This document shows, in pieces, positions 31,883 through 39,532 of a DNA stretch of 40,616 nucleotides. Position numbers and translations under genes: made by a program. Positions within the stretch are counted from its first letter, which is position 1; the number at the start of each line of letters is the position of its first letter. The notes beneath the pieces are model-generated. The model saw only the letters and a program-made list of their open reading frames with translations, had not been told where the DNA came from and did not search any database. The stretch comes from an uncultured Actinomycetes bacterium. Lineage in GTDB: Bacteria > Actinomycetota > Thermoleophilia > Solirubrobacterales > 70-9. Where the stretch lies: contig CALCIA010000344.1 in the NCBI GenBank assembly GCA_937907435.1, positions 1 to 40,616 on the forward strand, given 5' to 3'.

Positions 31883-32100
31883 GGAAGGTCAGGGATGCCG
31901 TCCGGGATTGAGATCGTCGGATTGCCGCTGACCGTCAGCGCCTTGGGATCGACGTCCGCGAGGACCTTCCCCCACGCCGCTCCGTGGATATCGGTCGGCG
32001 TGGCGCCGGCGCGAGCACCGGCAACCAGCGCGAGCGCGTCCGCAGCCTCGTCCTCGGTCATCTCGGAGACGACTTGCTGAAGGCGTTCCTTGACCGTCAT
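31879..32100 (-). CDS. Small antitoxin-like protein (73 aa)
   Basis: A 73-residue acidic protein from ATG 32100. It begins MTVKERLQQVVSEMTEDEAA with an amphipathic helix, followed by DALALVAGARAGATPTD and a loose C-terminus (PTISIPDGIPDLP). The helical, charged N-terminus and flexible tail resemble prevent-host-death or other short antitoxins. TAAAAT lies just upstream with no ribosome binding site, so a leaderless message is possible. It is coupled to a truncated GNAT gene, which fits a toxin-antitoxin remnant in which only the antitoxin is intact. No family can be named with certainty. Confidence 0.55.
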   Translation of the reverse strand: MTVKERLQQVVSEMTEDEAADALALVAGARAGATPTDIHGAAWGKVLADVDPKALTVSGNPTISIPDGIPDLP

Positions 32101-32250
32101 GGCTCGGATTTTACCGCCGACGATCGGAACGCCACGGAAATCGGCGGCAATCGCCACTCGTTTCGCCACGCGTGGCGTTATTCCGTAATCCCCACACATC
32201 CCGAAAGCTAAAATCGGCCCCAAAAGGAACCGATTTCCAGCAACTTCTCA

Positions 32251-32323
<73 letters not shown>

Positions 32324-32393
32324 AGATCGCGATCTTTCCCGCGCTGATCGCAGGGGACGATCTTAGAGGGTCTTCGGGGGAGTGGGGCGGCGG

Positions 32394-33068
32394 CTAGAAG
32401 ACGGCGCCGAGGGAGGTGACGATCTTCGGCTTGGCCCTCGGGTTGACCTTCTTGGAGTTGTCGAACTGGACCTTGTACTTGGCGTTGCGCGGGCCGTCGC
32501 CGGGGAAGAGCTTCGACTTCGCGTGGAGGATGCCGCAGGGACCCTTCGCCTTGCCGAACTTGTGGGTGACGACGAGGTGCTTGTGGCGGAAGTAGTGGCC
32601 GAAGATCGGCTTGTGGGGGCGGAAGCCGGCGAAGATGTAGGTGACGACCCGGTGGTAGGTGGCGGTCGGGGGGACGGTCTTGACGGCGAGGTTGGTGATC
32701 CGGAAGGGGACTTCGGCGAGGATCTGGTCGGAGAGGACGCCCTTGATCTGCATCGTCTTCTTTTCGGCCACCGGCTGGATGCCTTCGGGGAAGACGTGTT
32801 CGACCGTCGCGCTGAGGGTGCCGTCGGGGTTGACGGTGGTTTCGGTGAAGCCGGATAGGCCGCCCGGCGCCGGGATCTGGGCGAACACCGCTTCCCCGGC
32901 GGTGAAGCCGGAGCCGCTGACGTCGACGTCGACCCCTTCGCTGCCCTTGGCGACGTAACAGGCCTTGCCGGTCGCGATGCTCCCCGCCGCGGCGGCGGCA
33001 GGCGCGGCGACCAAGGCGGCGGCGCAGAGGACGGACAGGACGAGCGGGAGACACCTTCTTGGCTTCAT
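32394..33068 (-). CDS. Secreted protein of unknown function (224 aa)
   Basis: A signal peptide covers about residues 1-28 (LPLVLSVLCAAALVAAPAAA). The mature part begins with a beta-rich Ig-like segment (VDVDVSGSGFTAGEAVFAQI) that contains a GFTAGE turn seen in cell-surface Ig-like domains. A second part is rich in aromatic and basic residues (YIFAGFRPHKPIFGHYFRHK, then HLVVTHKFGKAKGPCGILHA) and a basic tail closes it. Only two cysteines are in the mature chain (CYVAKG and PCGIL), able to form one disulfide. No clear ribosome binding site precedes the ATG. Isolated between tRNA-Thr and a non-coding stretch; not recognised further. Confidence 0.8.
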   Translation of the reverse strand: MKPRRCLPLVLSVLCAAALVAAPAAAAAGSIATGKACYVAKGSEGVDVDVSGSGFTAGEAVFAQIPAPGGLSGFTETTVNPDGTLSATVEHVFPEGIQPVAEKKTMQIKGVLSDQILAEVPFRITNLAVKTVPPTATYHRVVTYIFAGFRPHKPIFGHYFRHKHLVVTHKFGKAKGPCGILHAKSKLFPGDGPRNAKYKVQFDNSKKVNPRAKPKIVTSLGAVF

Positions 33069-33477
33069 GGCCGGTCCGCTACCCAGGCCGCCCCTGCGCT
33101 AATCGACCTCAGGGCGCGGGTCGACGATCGTCGAAGGATGTCGGGAACGGCGGCTGCGGATAGCGCTGGGCAGCGAGGACTCCGAGTGCTTCCTGCCAGT
33201 GTTTCGAAGGGATCGGCACGGCCGGCAACGCCTCCGCCGCGTCCCTTTCGTGTGTCTTGTTGGCCGGCGGGCGTTCTTGCGGGGTCAGACGACGACCGAG
33301 CTTTTGACAAGCTCGGCCTCGGTAATGACACCAACAACCGCAACGGCGACGACCGCGGGGGACGCGCAAAGCACCACGTTCTGTCCGCCCTGGATCGCCA
33401 TTGCGACGCAGTGTAGCGCGCCTTATGCGGCCGCGGTTACCTTTGGGTCAGGGTTTTGCCCCGAGGAGAGGACCGAG
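33069..33477. other. 409-bp intergenic region
   Basis: It holds no long gene. Visible structures are a perfect 8-bp inverted repeat CCGAGCTT-TTGAC-AAGCTCGG at 33296-33316 and a weak leftward 38-codon frame at 33285-33401. The 3' end carries the start signals of the MT0933-like small gene (GAGGAGAGG before ATG 33478). Confidence 0.4.
33285..33401 (-). CDS. Candidate micro-ORF (38 aa), hydrophobic
   Basis: ATG 33401 opens MAIQGGQNVVLCASPAVVAV followed by AVVGVITEAELVKSSVVV and a stop. It has a hydrophobic Val-rich middle but no ribosome binding site; a TACACT element lies about 10 bases before the ATG, which would suit a leaderless message. The hairpin at 33296-33316 lies in its 3' part. It may be chance. 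Confidence 0.2.
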   Translation of the reverse strand: MAIQGGQNVVLCASPAVVAVAVVGVITEAELVKSSVVV

Positions 33478-33747
33478 ATGGACCTGAAAAGGCTGTTCAA
33501 CAAAGGCAAGAAGATGGTCGACGACCGCGGCGGCGTCGACTCGCTGAAAGAGGACGCGCAGGAATTGGCCGGGATCGCGAAAGGCAAAGGCAGCCTCACC
33601 GACAAGGCCAAGGACGCCGCGGCGGCGGTGAAAGAGCCGGGGGCGAACGAGCCCGACCCGCAGGAGCGCCACCCGAACCGGCAGGCGACGGAGGACCGGC
33701 ACGCTAGTGCAGATCGACAGGAGTCGAAGGAGCGGCGCCATCCTTGA
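33478..33747 (+). CDS. MT0933-type antitoxin-like small protein
   Basis: An 89-residue hydrophilic protein with a strong GAGGAGAGG site. The N-terminal half, MDLKRLFNKGKKMVDDRGGV with DSLKEDAQELAGIAKGKGSL and then TDKAKDAAAAVKE, follows the pattern of the MT0933/Rv0909 antitoxin family. The C-terminal half is disordered (Pro/Glu/Arg/His-rich). In mycobacteria this family pairs with an SRPBCC-like toxin, but no partner lies beside it here, so it may act alone or be an orphan. It overlaps the end of the convergent cupin gene by 44 bp. Confidence 0.65.
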   Translation: MDLKRLFNKGKKMVDDRGGVDSLKEDAQELAGIAKGKGSLTDKAKDAAAAVKEPGANEPDPQERHPNRQATEDRHASADRQESKERRHP

Positions 33748-34207
33748 GCAGCGTCGCCAGGTAGATCACGACCGGTGAGGAGCCGCGGTTGGCGGCCTGG
33801 TGGATGTCCGAGGGCTGCTCGACCAACCACTGGCCCGCGCGGATCTGTGCCGTCTTCCCCGCGGTGATGACACGAACCAGCCGCGGTTCTTCGTCGGATT
33901 CGCCTTCGAAGAGTTCCGCCTTGCCCTGTCGGACGGTGTAGCTGAGCGTCCCCGAGACGACCCGCGAGATCTGGGTCCCGAGGTGGTGATGGACGGCGAG
34001 CTTCGCGCCCGCCGGCACCGTGACCTTGCTCAGCACCATGGTGCGGCCGGGCGCGCCCTGGACCCCTTCGGTCTGCGCCATCGCGACGCGGGACGGTGCC
34101 GGGGTCGGCGCCGAGGCGCCGAAGGCGGTCGGCAGGATGATCGCCATCGCGACGACGGCGACGACCGCGAGGGCCGAGAGCGGGAGGCGCAGGGTCGGTC
34201 GATTCAC
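33704..34207 (-). CDS. Membrane-anchored or secreted cupin domain protein
   Basis: A 167-residue protein. An N-terminal hydrophobic segment (LPLSALAVVAVVAMAIILPT, about 8-27) gives a signal anchor or cleaved signal. A small cupin follows, with VTVPAGAKLAVHHHLGTQIS (about 62-81) as the first motif (His cluster plus later Glu) and SDIHQAANRGSSPVVIYLAT as the second. It probably binds a metal outside the cytoplasm. It lies downstream of Ohr on the same strand, about 50 bp away, so shared stress regulation is plausible. Substrate unknown. Confidence 0.85.
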   Translation of the reverse strand: MNRPTLRLPLSALAVVAVVAMAIILPTAFGASAPTPAPSRVAMAQTEGVQGAPGRTMVLSKVTVPAGAKLAVHHHLGTQISRVVSGTLSYTVRQGKAELFEGESDEEPRLVRVITAGKTAQIRAGQWLVEQPSDIHQAANRGSSPVVIYLATLLKDGAAPSTPVDLH

Positions 34208-34259
34208 GACTGCCCGGTTCGCCCCCCGCGCGCCGACTCCTTCCGCCGGCAGGCCGCTT

Positions 34260-34691
34260 TCAGACCGCGGCGCCGTTGGCGGTCAGCGTGACCTCGATGT
34301 TGTCGCGCGTCGCGTTCGAGTACGGACACACTTTGTGCGCCTCGCGGACCATCTCGACCGCGGCGTCGCCTTCGACCGACGGCAGCGTCACGTCGAGCTC
34401 GACCGAGAGGACGAAGGTCCGCTCCGGCCCCGGGTTGAGCGAGACCTTGGAGTCGATCGCCACGTCGCCCACCTCCGCCTTGGTGCGCCGGGCGACGGCG
34501 CCGATCGCGCCCTCGAAGCAGGCCGCATAACCGACCGCGAAGAGCTGCTCGGGGTTGGTGCCGCCGCCTTCGCCGCCCATCTCGCTCGGCAGCCGCAGGT
34601 CGACCTCGAGCGCCCCGTCGCTGGTCTTGCCGTGACCCTCGGCCCGGCCCCCGGTCACGTGCGCCTCGGCGGTGTAGATCACTTTGCTCAT
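34260..34691 (-). CDS. ohr: Ohr-type organic hydroperoxide resistance protein (OsmC family)
   Basis: A 143-residue peroxidase with GGAGGG before its ATG. It starts KVIYTAEAHVTGGRAEGHGK, and both reactive cysteines are present: Cys58 in GYAACFEGA and Cys122 in KVCPYSNATR. Ohr enzymes reduce organic hydroperoxides at the expense of lipoylated proteins or dithiols. Length and both motifs match the Ohr branch rather than OsmC. It lies between two cupin genes on the same strand; no OhrR-type MarR regulator is nearby. Confidence 0.93.
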   Translation of the reverse strand: MSKVIYTAEAHVTGGRAEGHGKTSDGALEVDLRLPSEMGGEGGGTNPEQLFAVGYAACFEGAIGAVARRTKAEVGDVAIDSKVSLNPGPERTFVLSVELDVTLPSVEGDAAVEMVREAHKVCPYSNATRDNIEVTLTANGAAV

Positions 34692-34760
34692 CGCGGCCCT
34701 CCTGTGGGAAGTGGTTGTGGGACGGACCCTACGGAGCCGCGATCACCGGCCCACCCAGAC

Positions 34761-34801
34761 GAGTTCGCAGTTCTCCGTGCATAGCGCGGCAAAGTGCGAA
34801 C
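34761..34801 (+). repeat. 41-bp element with GTTCGCA/TGCGAAC ends, copy X
   Basis: Bounded by GAGTTCGCA and TGCGAAC (inverted ends), with ATAGCG in the middle. The same 41-bp layout occurs at 39536-39576, with 27 of 41 bases identical including all three blocks at identical spacing. It lies between the cupin and Ohr genes. It may be an operator or a dispersed short palindromic repeat. Confidence 0.5.
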
Positions 34802-34820
34802 GCACCTGCGGCGGGCCCTG

Positions 34821-35312
34821 CTACTTCGACGGCGACTCGCCTTTCCAGTAGTCGACCTGGCTCTCGAGGTCGAAGAAGGTGTGGAGGCCGCCGCCCTCGG
34901 GGAGGCGCTCGCTGGCGCTGATCTTGTTCGAGTCGGGATAGACGACGATGTCCGGCGCGCCGTTGGTGGAGACGGCGAGGAAGCGGACCTCCTCGTCGGT
35001 CGGGTTGGAGAGCTGGTGGGCGCCGCGCTCGCCGAGCGGGAAGTGGACCGCCTCGCCGGGCTCGAGCCGGCGCGTCCCCTCCGGCGTGCGCAGCGTCGGC
35101 CGCCCGCTGAGGACGAAGACCAGCTCCTCGTCCGCATAGTGGAAGTGGTACGGGTAAGCCGCCTCGCCGGGCGGCAGCTTCCAGACGCTGGCGCCGATGC
35201 GCTCGCTGCCGAGCTCGTAGCCGATCCGCGCCCGGAAGGCACGGAAGCCAGGCGGCGCCCCCTCGCGCGGCTGGAAGTCGGGATCCTCGATGCTCGGCAC
35301 CGGCCCCAGCAT
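34821..35312 (-). CDS. Cupin domain protein (metal-binding beta-barrel)
   Basis: A 163-residue soluble cupin from ATG 35312. Motif 1 is PYHFHYADEELVFVLSGRP (about 54-72) with HxH and Glu, and motif 2 includes LGERGAHQLSNPTDEEVRFL with the third His. The N-terminus (MLGPVPSIEDPDFQPREGAP) and the C-terminal SERLPEGGGLHTFFD are typical of the larger single-domain cupins that bind sugar-like or small acid ligands. It may be an isomerase, a dioxygenase or a storage-type binding protein. It is divergent from the thioredoxin-like lipoprotein gene, with 97 bp between them. Confidence 0.88.
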   Translation of the reverse strand: MLGPVPSIEDPDFQPREGAPPGFRAFRARIGYELGSERIGASVWKLPPGEAAYPYHFHYADEELVFVLSGRPTLRTPEGTRRLEPGEAVHFPLGERGAHQLSNPTDEEVRFLAVSTNGAPDIVVYPDSNKISASERLPEGGGLHTFFDLESQVDYWKGESPSK

Positions 35313-35409
35313 ATGTCGCACCCCCACACGCTTGTCCTCGGTGCGCGGACTAGCGTCGGGCGACACGCCGGGAGCGGCCGCGCGGCGCCGCTTGTCATGA
35401 TCCCCGGCG

Positions 35410-36396
35410 ATGCCTCGCCACCTTCCCCGCCCCGCCATCCTGCTCGCGCTTGCCGCCGTCGCCGCGGTGGCCGTCGCCGGCTGCGGAGGCGGCGGCGAGG
35501 GCGAAACGCGGCCGGCGCCGCCGCCGAAGGACTTCCCCGCGGCGCAGGGCAAGACTATGTCCCAGATCCTGCACGGCTCCGGGGCGGTCCCCTCGGAACT
35601 GGTCGTCGCGCCCGCCTCGCAGGTCTTCGACACCGGCGAGGAACGCTATCCCTTCGGCGTCTTCACGGCCGGACAGGAACAGGTCGAAGACGTCGAAGTC
35701 GCCCTCTACTTCGCCAAGGACGGCAAATCGAAGGTGATCGGCCCGCTCCCGGCGAAGCTGGAAACGCTGCAGACGAAGCCCGCCTACCGCTCCCAGAACG
35801 GCTCCGGCCCGGGCGAGGCGAAGTCGGTCTACGTGGTGCCGAAGGTCGACTTCCCCGAGGACGGCTCCTACCTCGCCGTCGCGATGCTCAAAGGCCCCGA
35901 CGGCAAGCTCGAAGCGTCCCGCATCCCCTCCCCGGTCGTCGGCCAGTACCCGAAGGTGCCGAAAGTGGGCGAACGCCCGCCGAAGATCACGACGCTGACC
36001 GCCGCCGACGTCGGCAACGACCTCGAAAAGATCGACACCCGCGTGCCGCCCGACCAGATGCACAAGGTCGACTTCGCCGAAGTCCTCGGCAAGAAGCCGA
36101 TCGTCCTCGTCTTCGCCACCCCCGCCCTCTGCCAGAGCCGCGTCTGCGGCCCGGTCGTCGACGTCGCCCAGCAGGTCGCCGACAAGTTCGAACCGCGCGC
36201 CGACTTCATCCACCAGGAGGTCTACAACGAAAACGAAATCAGCAAGGGCCTCCGTCCCCAGCTGAAGGCGTTCCACCTGCCGACCGAGCCGTGGACCTAC
36301 CTGATCGACGCCGAAGGCGTGATCAAGGACCGCCTCTCCGGCGCCTACGGGGTGGACGAATTGGAAGAAGCGATGGGCACGATCCTGCCTGGCTGA
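35410..36396 (+). CDS. Lipoprotein with C-terminal thioredoxin-like domain (CX4C)
   Basis: A 328-residue exported protein with lipobox VAVAGC (Cys25) and a Gly/Glu linker. The middle part (about 60-180) is beta-rich (SELVVAPASQVFDTGEERYP and onward), Ig- or plastocyanin-like. The C-terminal part (about 225-325) is a thioredoxin fold: KPIVLVFATPALCQSRVCGP with Cys241 and Cys246, then EPWTYLIDAEGVIKDRLSGA with the cis-Pro strand. CX4C replaces the common CXXC or the SCO-type CXXXC. As the first gene of a copper-protein cluster it could be a thiol or copper-delivery protein on the outer face of the membrane. That role is inference. Confidence 0.85.
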   Translation: MPRHLPRPAILLALAAVAAVAVAGCGGGGEGETRPAPPPKDFPAAQGKTMSQILHGSGAVPSELVVAPASQVFDTGEERYPFGVFTAGQEQVEDVEVALYFAKDGKSKVIGPLPAKLETLQTKPAYRSQNGSGPGEAKSVYVVPKVDFPEDGSYLAVAMLKGPDGKLEASRIPSPVVGQYPKVPKVGERPPKITTLTAADVGNDLEKIDTRVPPDQMHKVDFAEVLGKKPIVLVFATPALCQSRVCGPVVDVAQQVADKFEPRADFIHQEVYNENEISKGLRPQLKAFHLPTEPWTYLIDAEGVIKDRLSGAYGVDELEEAMGTILPG

Positions 36397-36521
36397 ACAG
36401 CCGAACTCGCTTCAGCCTTCGATACAGTCCGCGCAGCACGGCGCCGCCGCTCCAGGGAGGACGGCGTCGGTCCCCGCCTTGGAGGGGCAGGGACGCAGTC
36501 CCCCACGCTGCAAGGAGAGAT

Positions 36522-38048
36522 ATGAAACACCGCCCGGCTGTCTTCGTGCTGGTCCCCGTGCTCGTGGCCCTTGTCGGCCTCGCCATCCAACCGGCCTCGG
36601 CGCTTGCCGCCAAGCCCGCCAAGAAGTCGAAGGCGACGGTCTTCGAAGCCTGCCGCCACGGCTGTCACTACCGGACCATCCAGAAGGCGGTCGAAGCGGC
36701 CGGCAGCTACGCCTTCAAGAACAAGACGGCGAAGGTGACGGTCGCCATCCGGCCGGGCAAGTACGTCGAAGGGGTCGTCGTCGACGGCACCCAGCGCAAG
36801 AAGCGCTACGACGGGATGACGATCGAAGGCACGAAGAAAGACCCGAAGCGAGTCGTCCTCGAAGGCAAGAACGCGAAGGGCGAACTCGGCGCGGCGCAGA
36901 ATGGGATCGAGGCGATCAGCGTCGACGGCCTCGTGCTGAAGAACATGTGGGCGCGCAACTACGAGTCGAACGGCTTCTTCATCCACGCCGCCGACGAAGA
37001 AGGCCAGCACTGCAACGGCTACACGATGAACAACCTGCTGGCTTCCGGGAACCGCTCCTACGGACTGTTCGCGAAGCACTGCCTCGGCGGCAAGATGATC
37101 AACTCGGCGGGCTACCACCAAGGCGACTCCGCCTTCTACGTCGGCGAAACGCCGTGCGACAAGAAGAACTGGAACGTCTACAGCAACACGCCCTGTCAGA
37201 AGAAGCCGGTGTGGACGCTGCTGAAGAACGACAAGAGCTACGAAAACGTCCTCGGCTACTCGGGCACTAACTCCAAGTACGTGCGGATCATCGAAAACGC
37301 CTTCTACAACAACGGCGCCGGGATCGTCCCCAACACGCTGGACTCGGAGGGCTACGAGCCGAACGGCTGGAACGTGATCGAACGCAACGACGTGTTCTGG
37401 AACAACTACAACTACTTCCTCGCCGGGTCGGCGTTCCACACCGTCTCCGCGGGGCTTGGTGAACTGGGCGGCGAGACGATCAACTACCCGACCGGCGTGG
37501 GGATCGTCCTCTACGGCTCAGACAACGACGTCGTCCGCGGCAACCGGGTGTTCGGCAACTACAAGTGGGGCATCGCCTCCTTCTCCGGCCCCGGCGAAAC
37601 CTTCGTCGCCAACGAAGGCAACGAAGCGAAAAACGTGAACAACGAAATCGTCGAAAACGTGATGGGCCGTGAAGGTGCCGATCCGAACGGTGAATACGAC
37701 ATGTGGAACGACGCCACCGGCGGCGGCAACTGCTGGGGCGCGAACAGCCCGAACTCGACCTTCGCGCCCGGCAACGGCAAAGTGCCACTGAGCCAAATCT
37801 ACCCGGTGTGCCCGCAGGCGGAAGTCGAATACGCCAGCAAATCGGTGCCCAGCATCAACATCGCGGCGGGGCTGCAGATCGCCAGCCTCTCGGAAACCGG
37901 CAACCCGTCGACGATCCTCGGCTACGCGGGGTCCAACCCGCCGCAGAACCAGCAGTGCACCTGGGTCAAACGGGTCGCCACGCACCCGGCGTTCCAGAAG
38001 TACAAGCCGGTGGAAGTCGCGCCGAAGCCCGGGGAAGTGACCTGTTGA
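36522..38048 (+). CDS. Secreted right-handed parallel beta-helix protein
   Basis: 508 residues from ATG 36522 with AAGGAG upstream. Signal peptide about 1-30 (FVLVPVLVALVGLAIQPASA). The mature chain opens ATVFEACRHGCHYRTIQKAV, the usual start of pectate-lyase-like or NosD-like helices, and continues with coils rich in G-I-x-N and Asn/Asp ladders (NGIEAISVDGLVLKNMWARN, VRIIENAFYNNGAGIV, IVLYGSDNDVVRGNRVFGNY). Catalytic residues of polysaccharide lyases are not recognisable. The stop overlaps the TTG start of a blue-copper gene, and a multicopper oxidase follows, so a scaffold role in copper handling (as NosD has for N2O reductase) is a fair hypothesis. Confidence 0.9.
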   Translation: MKHRPAVFVLVPVLVALVGLAIQPASALAAKPAKKSKATVFEACRHGCHYRTIQKAVEAAGSYAFKNKTAKVTVAIRPGKYVEGVVVDGTQRKKRYDGMTIEGTKKDPKRVVLEGKNAKGELGAAQNGIEAISVDGLVLKNMWARNYESNGFFIHAADEEGQHCNGYTMNNLLASGNRSYGLFAKHCLGGKMINSAGYHQGDSAFYVGETPCDKKNWNVYSNTPCQKKPVWTLLKNDKSYENVLGYSGTNSKYVRIIENAFYNNGAGIVPNTLDSEGYEPNGWNVIERNDVFWNNYNYFLAGSAFHTVSAGLGELGGETINYPTGVGIVLYGSDNDVVRGNRVFGNYKWGIASFSGPGETFVANEGNEAKNVNNEIVENVMGREGADPNGEYDMWNDATGGGNCWGANSPNSTFAPGNGKVPLSQIYPVCPQAEVEYASKSVPSINIAAGLQIASLSETGNPSTILGYAGSNPPQNQQCTWVKRVATHPAFQKYKPVEVAPKPGEVTC

Positions 38049-38434
38049 CGCGGGCGCTGAAGCTGGTCGCGATCGCGGTGGCGGCGCTCGCCCTCTCGGG
38101 GGCGGCCGCCACCGCGGCCGGCGCGCCGGCGAAGAAACCGACGTCGAAGCCGAAGGAAGTGTCGGTCGCCGACTTCTACTTCGGGCCGGAAAAGCTGACC
38201 CTGAAGAAAGGGCAGTCGATCGACTGGGTCTGGGCGGAAACGAACACCTACCCGCACGACGTCCACCTGAAGAGCGGGCCGAAGAAGCTGAAGCAGAAGG
38301 CCTCCTACTCGACCAAGACGACCGCGGTCACCGACGCCGAATTCGAAAAGACGTTCACGACCCCGGGGACCTACCACTTCATCTGCACGATCCACCCGAC
38401 GCAGATGCACATGACGGTCGTCGTGAAGAAGTAG
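38045..38434 (+). CDS. Secreted blue-copper cupredoxin (plastocyanin-like)
   Basis: 129 residues from TTG 38045, which overlaps the TGA of the beta-helix gene (TTGA); no other start is available before the signal peptide (KLVAIAVAALALSGAAATAA). The type 1 copper ligands are complete: His71 in YPHDVHL, Cys114, His117 and Met121 in ICTIHPTQM. The chain length and the GTYHFICTIHP closing motif match small plastocyanin or halocyanin-type carriers. It is likely an electron carrier for the multicopper oxidase encoded 21 bp downstream, or a copper acceptor. Confidence 0.88.
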   Translation: MTRALKLVAIAVAALALSGAAATAAGAPAKKPTSKPKEVSVADFYFGPEKLTLKKGQSIDWVWAETNTYPHDVHLKSGPKKLKQKASYSTKTTAVTDAEFEKTFTTPGTYHFICTIHPTQMHMTVVVKK

Positions 38435-38455
38435 TCCCATGGGCACGGGGCGGCG

Positions 38456-39532
38456 ATGAACTGGGGTGACGGCGGGCTCGACCGGCGCGGGTTCCTCGCG
38501 CTCGGCGGAGGCATGTTCTTCTGCACCCTGGCCGGGCAGAAAATAAGCGCGGGCGAAGGTCAGATCGACATCGACGCCCACGCCAAGGGGCTGGCCGTGC
38601 CGCCCAAGGTGGCGGCGGCAGAAGCGGCAGAGGCGAACGCGAGCGCCGCGCCCGGCCCCGGGCGCACCGAGCTCGCCGCCTTCACCACCGGCGGCCCGGC
38701 GCGCGAATACTGGATCACCGCCGAGCCGGTCGAGTGGGACATCGTCCCCACCGGCCGCGACCAGATGATGAACATGCCGATCAAGGGCAAGACCAAGTTC
38801 ACCGCCTGGGCCTACCGCGCCTGGACGCCCCACTTCAAAAAGCCGCTGGGCCCGGCGAAGGTGCCGGGGCCGCTGCTCGAAGTGAGCGTCGGCGAGACGA
38901 TGATCGTCCACTTCCGCAACAAGCTGAAATCGCCGGTGACGATGCACCCGCACGGGATCTTCTACTCCGACGAAATGGACGGCGCCTACAAGGGCAAGTT
39001 CACGGCCCCCGGCGGATTTGTCCAGCGGAACCGCACCTTCACCTACGTCTGGGAAGCGAAACCCGGCACCGAAGGCACCTGGCTCTACCACGACCACGGG
39101 CCGATGGACCCGCTGCCGGTCTTCAAAGGGCTGTTCGGGCCGCTGGTCGTCCGCGCCCCCGGCGAGCAGGCGCCGGAAGCGGAGTTCTTCCTCGGCTTCC
39201 ACTCCTGGGAACCGCCGATCACCGGCCTGAAGGAAAACTTCGCCTGCATCAACGGCCGCGCCTACGCCGGCAACACGCCCGACCTGCACGCCAAAGTCGG
39301 CCAGCGGGTCGGCTTCCACGTCTACGGCCTCGACAACTTCTTCCACACCTTCCACCTCCACGGGCACCGCTGGGTCGACCCGGACGGGACGGTCATCGAC
39401 ACCAAAACGTTCGGCCCCGCCGACTCGTTCCGGCTCGAATTCGTCGAGGACAACCCGGGACGCTGGTTCTACCACTGCCACGTCTTCACCCACTTCCACA
39501 TGGGGATGAACGGGTGGTACATCGTCGACTGA
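38456..39532 (+). CDS. Two-domain multicopper oxidase
   Basis: 358 residues. A Tat-like N-terminus, DRRGFLALGGGMFF (about 9-22), suggests folded export with copper already bound. Copper motifs: HPHG at 164-167, YHDHG at 211-215, HTFHLHGH at 297-304 and HCHVFTHFHMGM at 340-351. The Cys of a type 1 site occurs only in domain 2, as in the small two-domain laccases and related trimeric oxidases; the length is right for that group. The substrate may be a phenol, a metal or a cupredoxin. It lies between two cupredoxin genes on the same strand. No three-domain (CueO-like) Met-rich insert is visible. Confidence 0.92.
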   Translation: MNWGDGGLDRRGFLALGGGMFFCTLAGQKISAGEGQIDIDAHAKGLAVPPKVAAAEAAEANASAAPGPGRTELAAFTTGGPAREYWITAEPVEWDIVPTGRDQMMNMPIKGKTKFTAWAYRAWTPHFKKPLGPAKVPGPLLEVSVGETMIVHFRNKLKSPVTMHPHGIFYSDEMDGAYKGKFTAPGGFVQRNRTFTYVWEAKPGTEGTWLYHDHGPMDPLPVFKGLFGPLVVRAPGEQAPEAEFFLGFHSWEPPITGLKENFACINGRAYAGNTPDLHAKVGQRVGFHVYGLDNFFHTFHLHGHRWVDPDGTVIDTKTFGPADSFRLEFVEDNPGRWFYHCHVFTHFHMGMNGWYIVD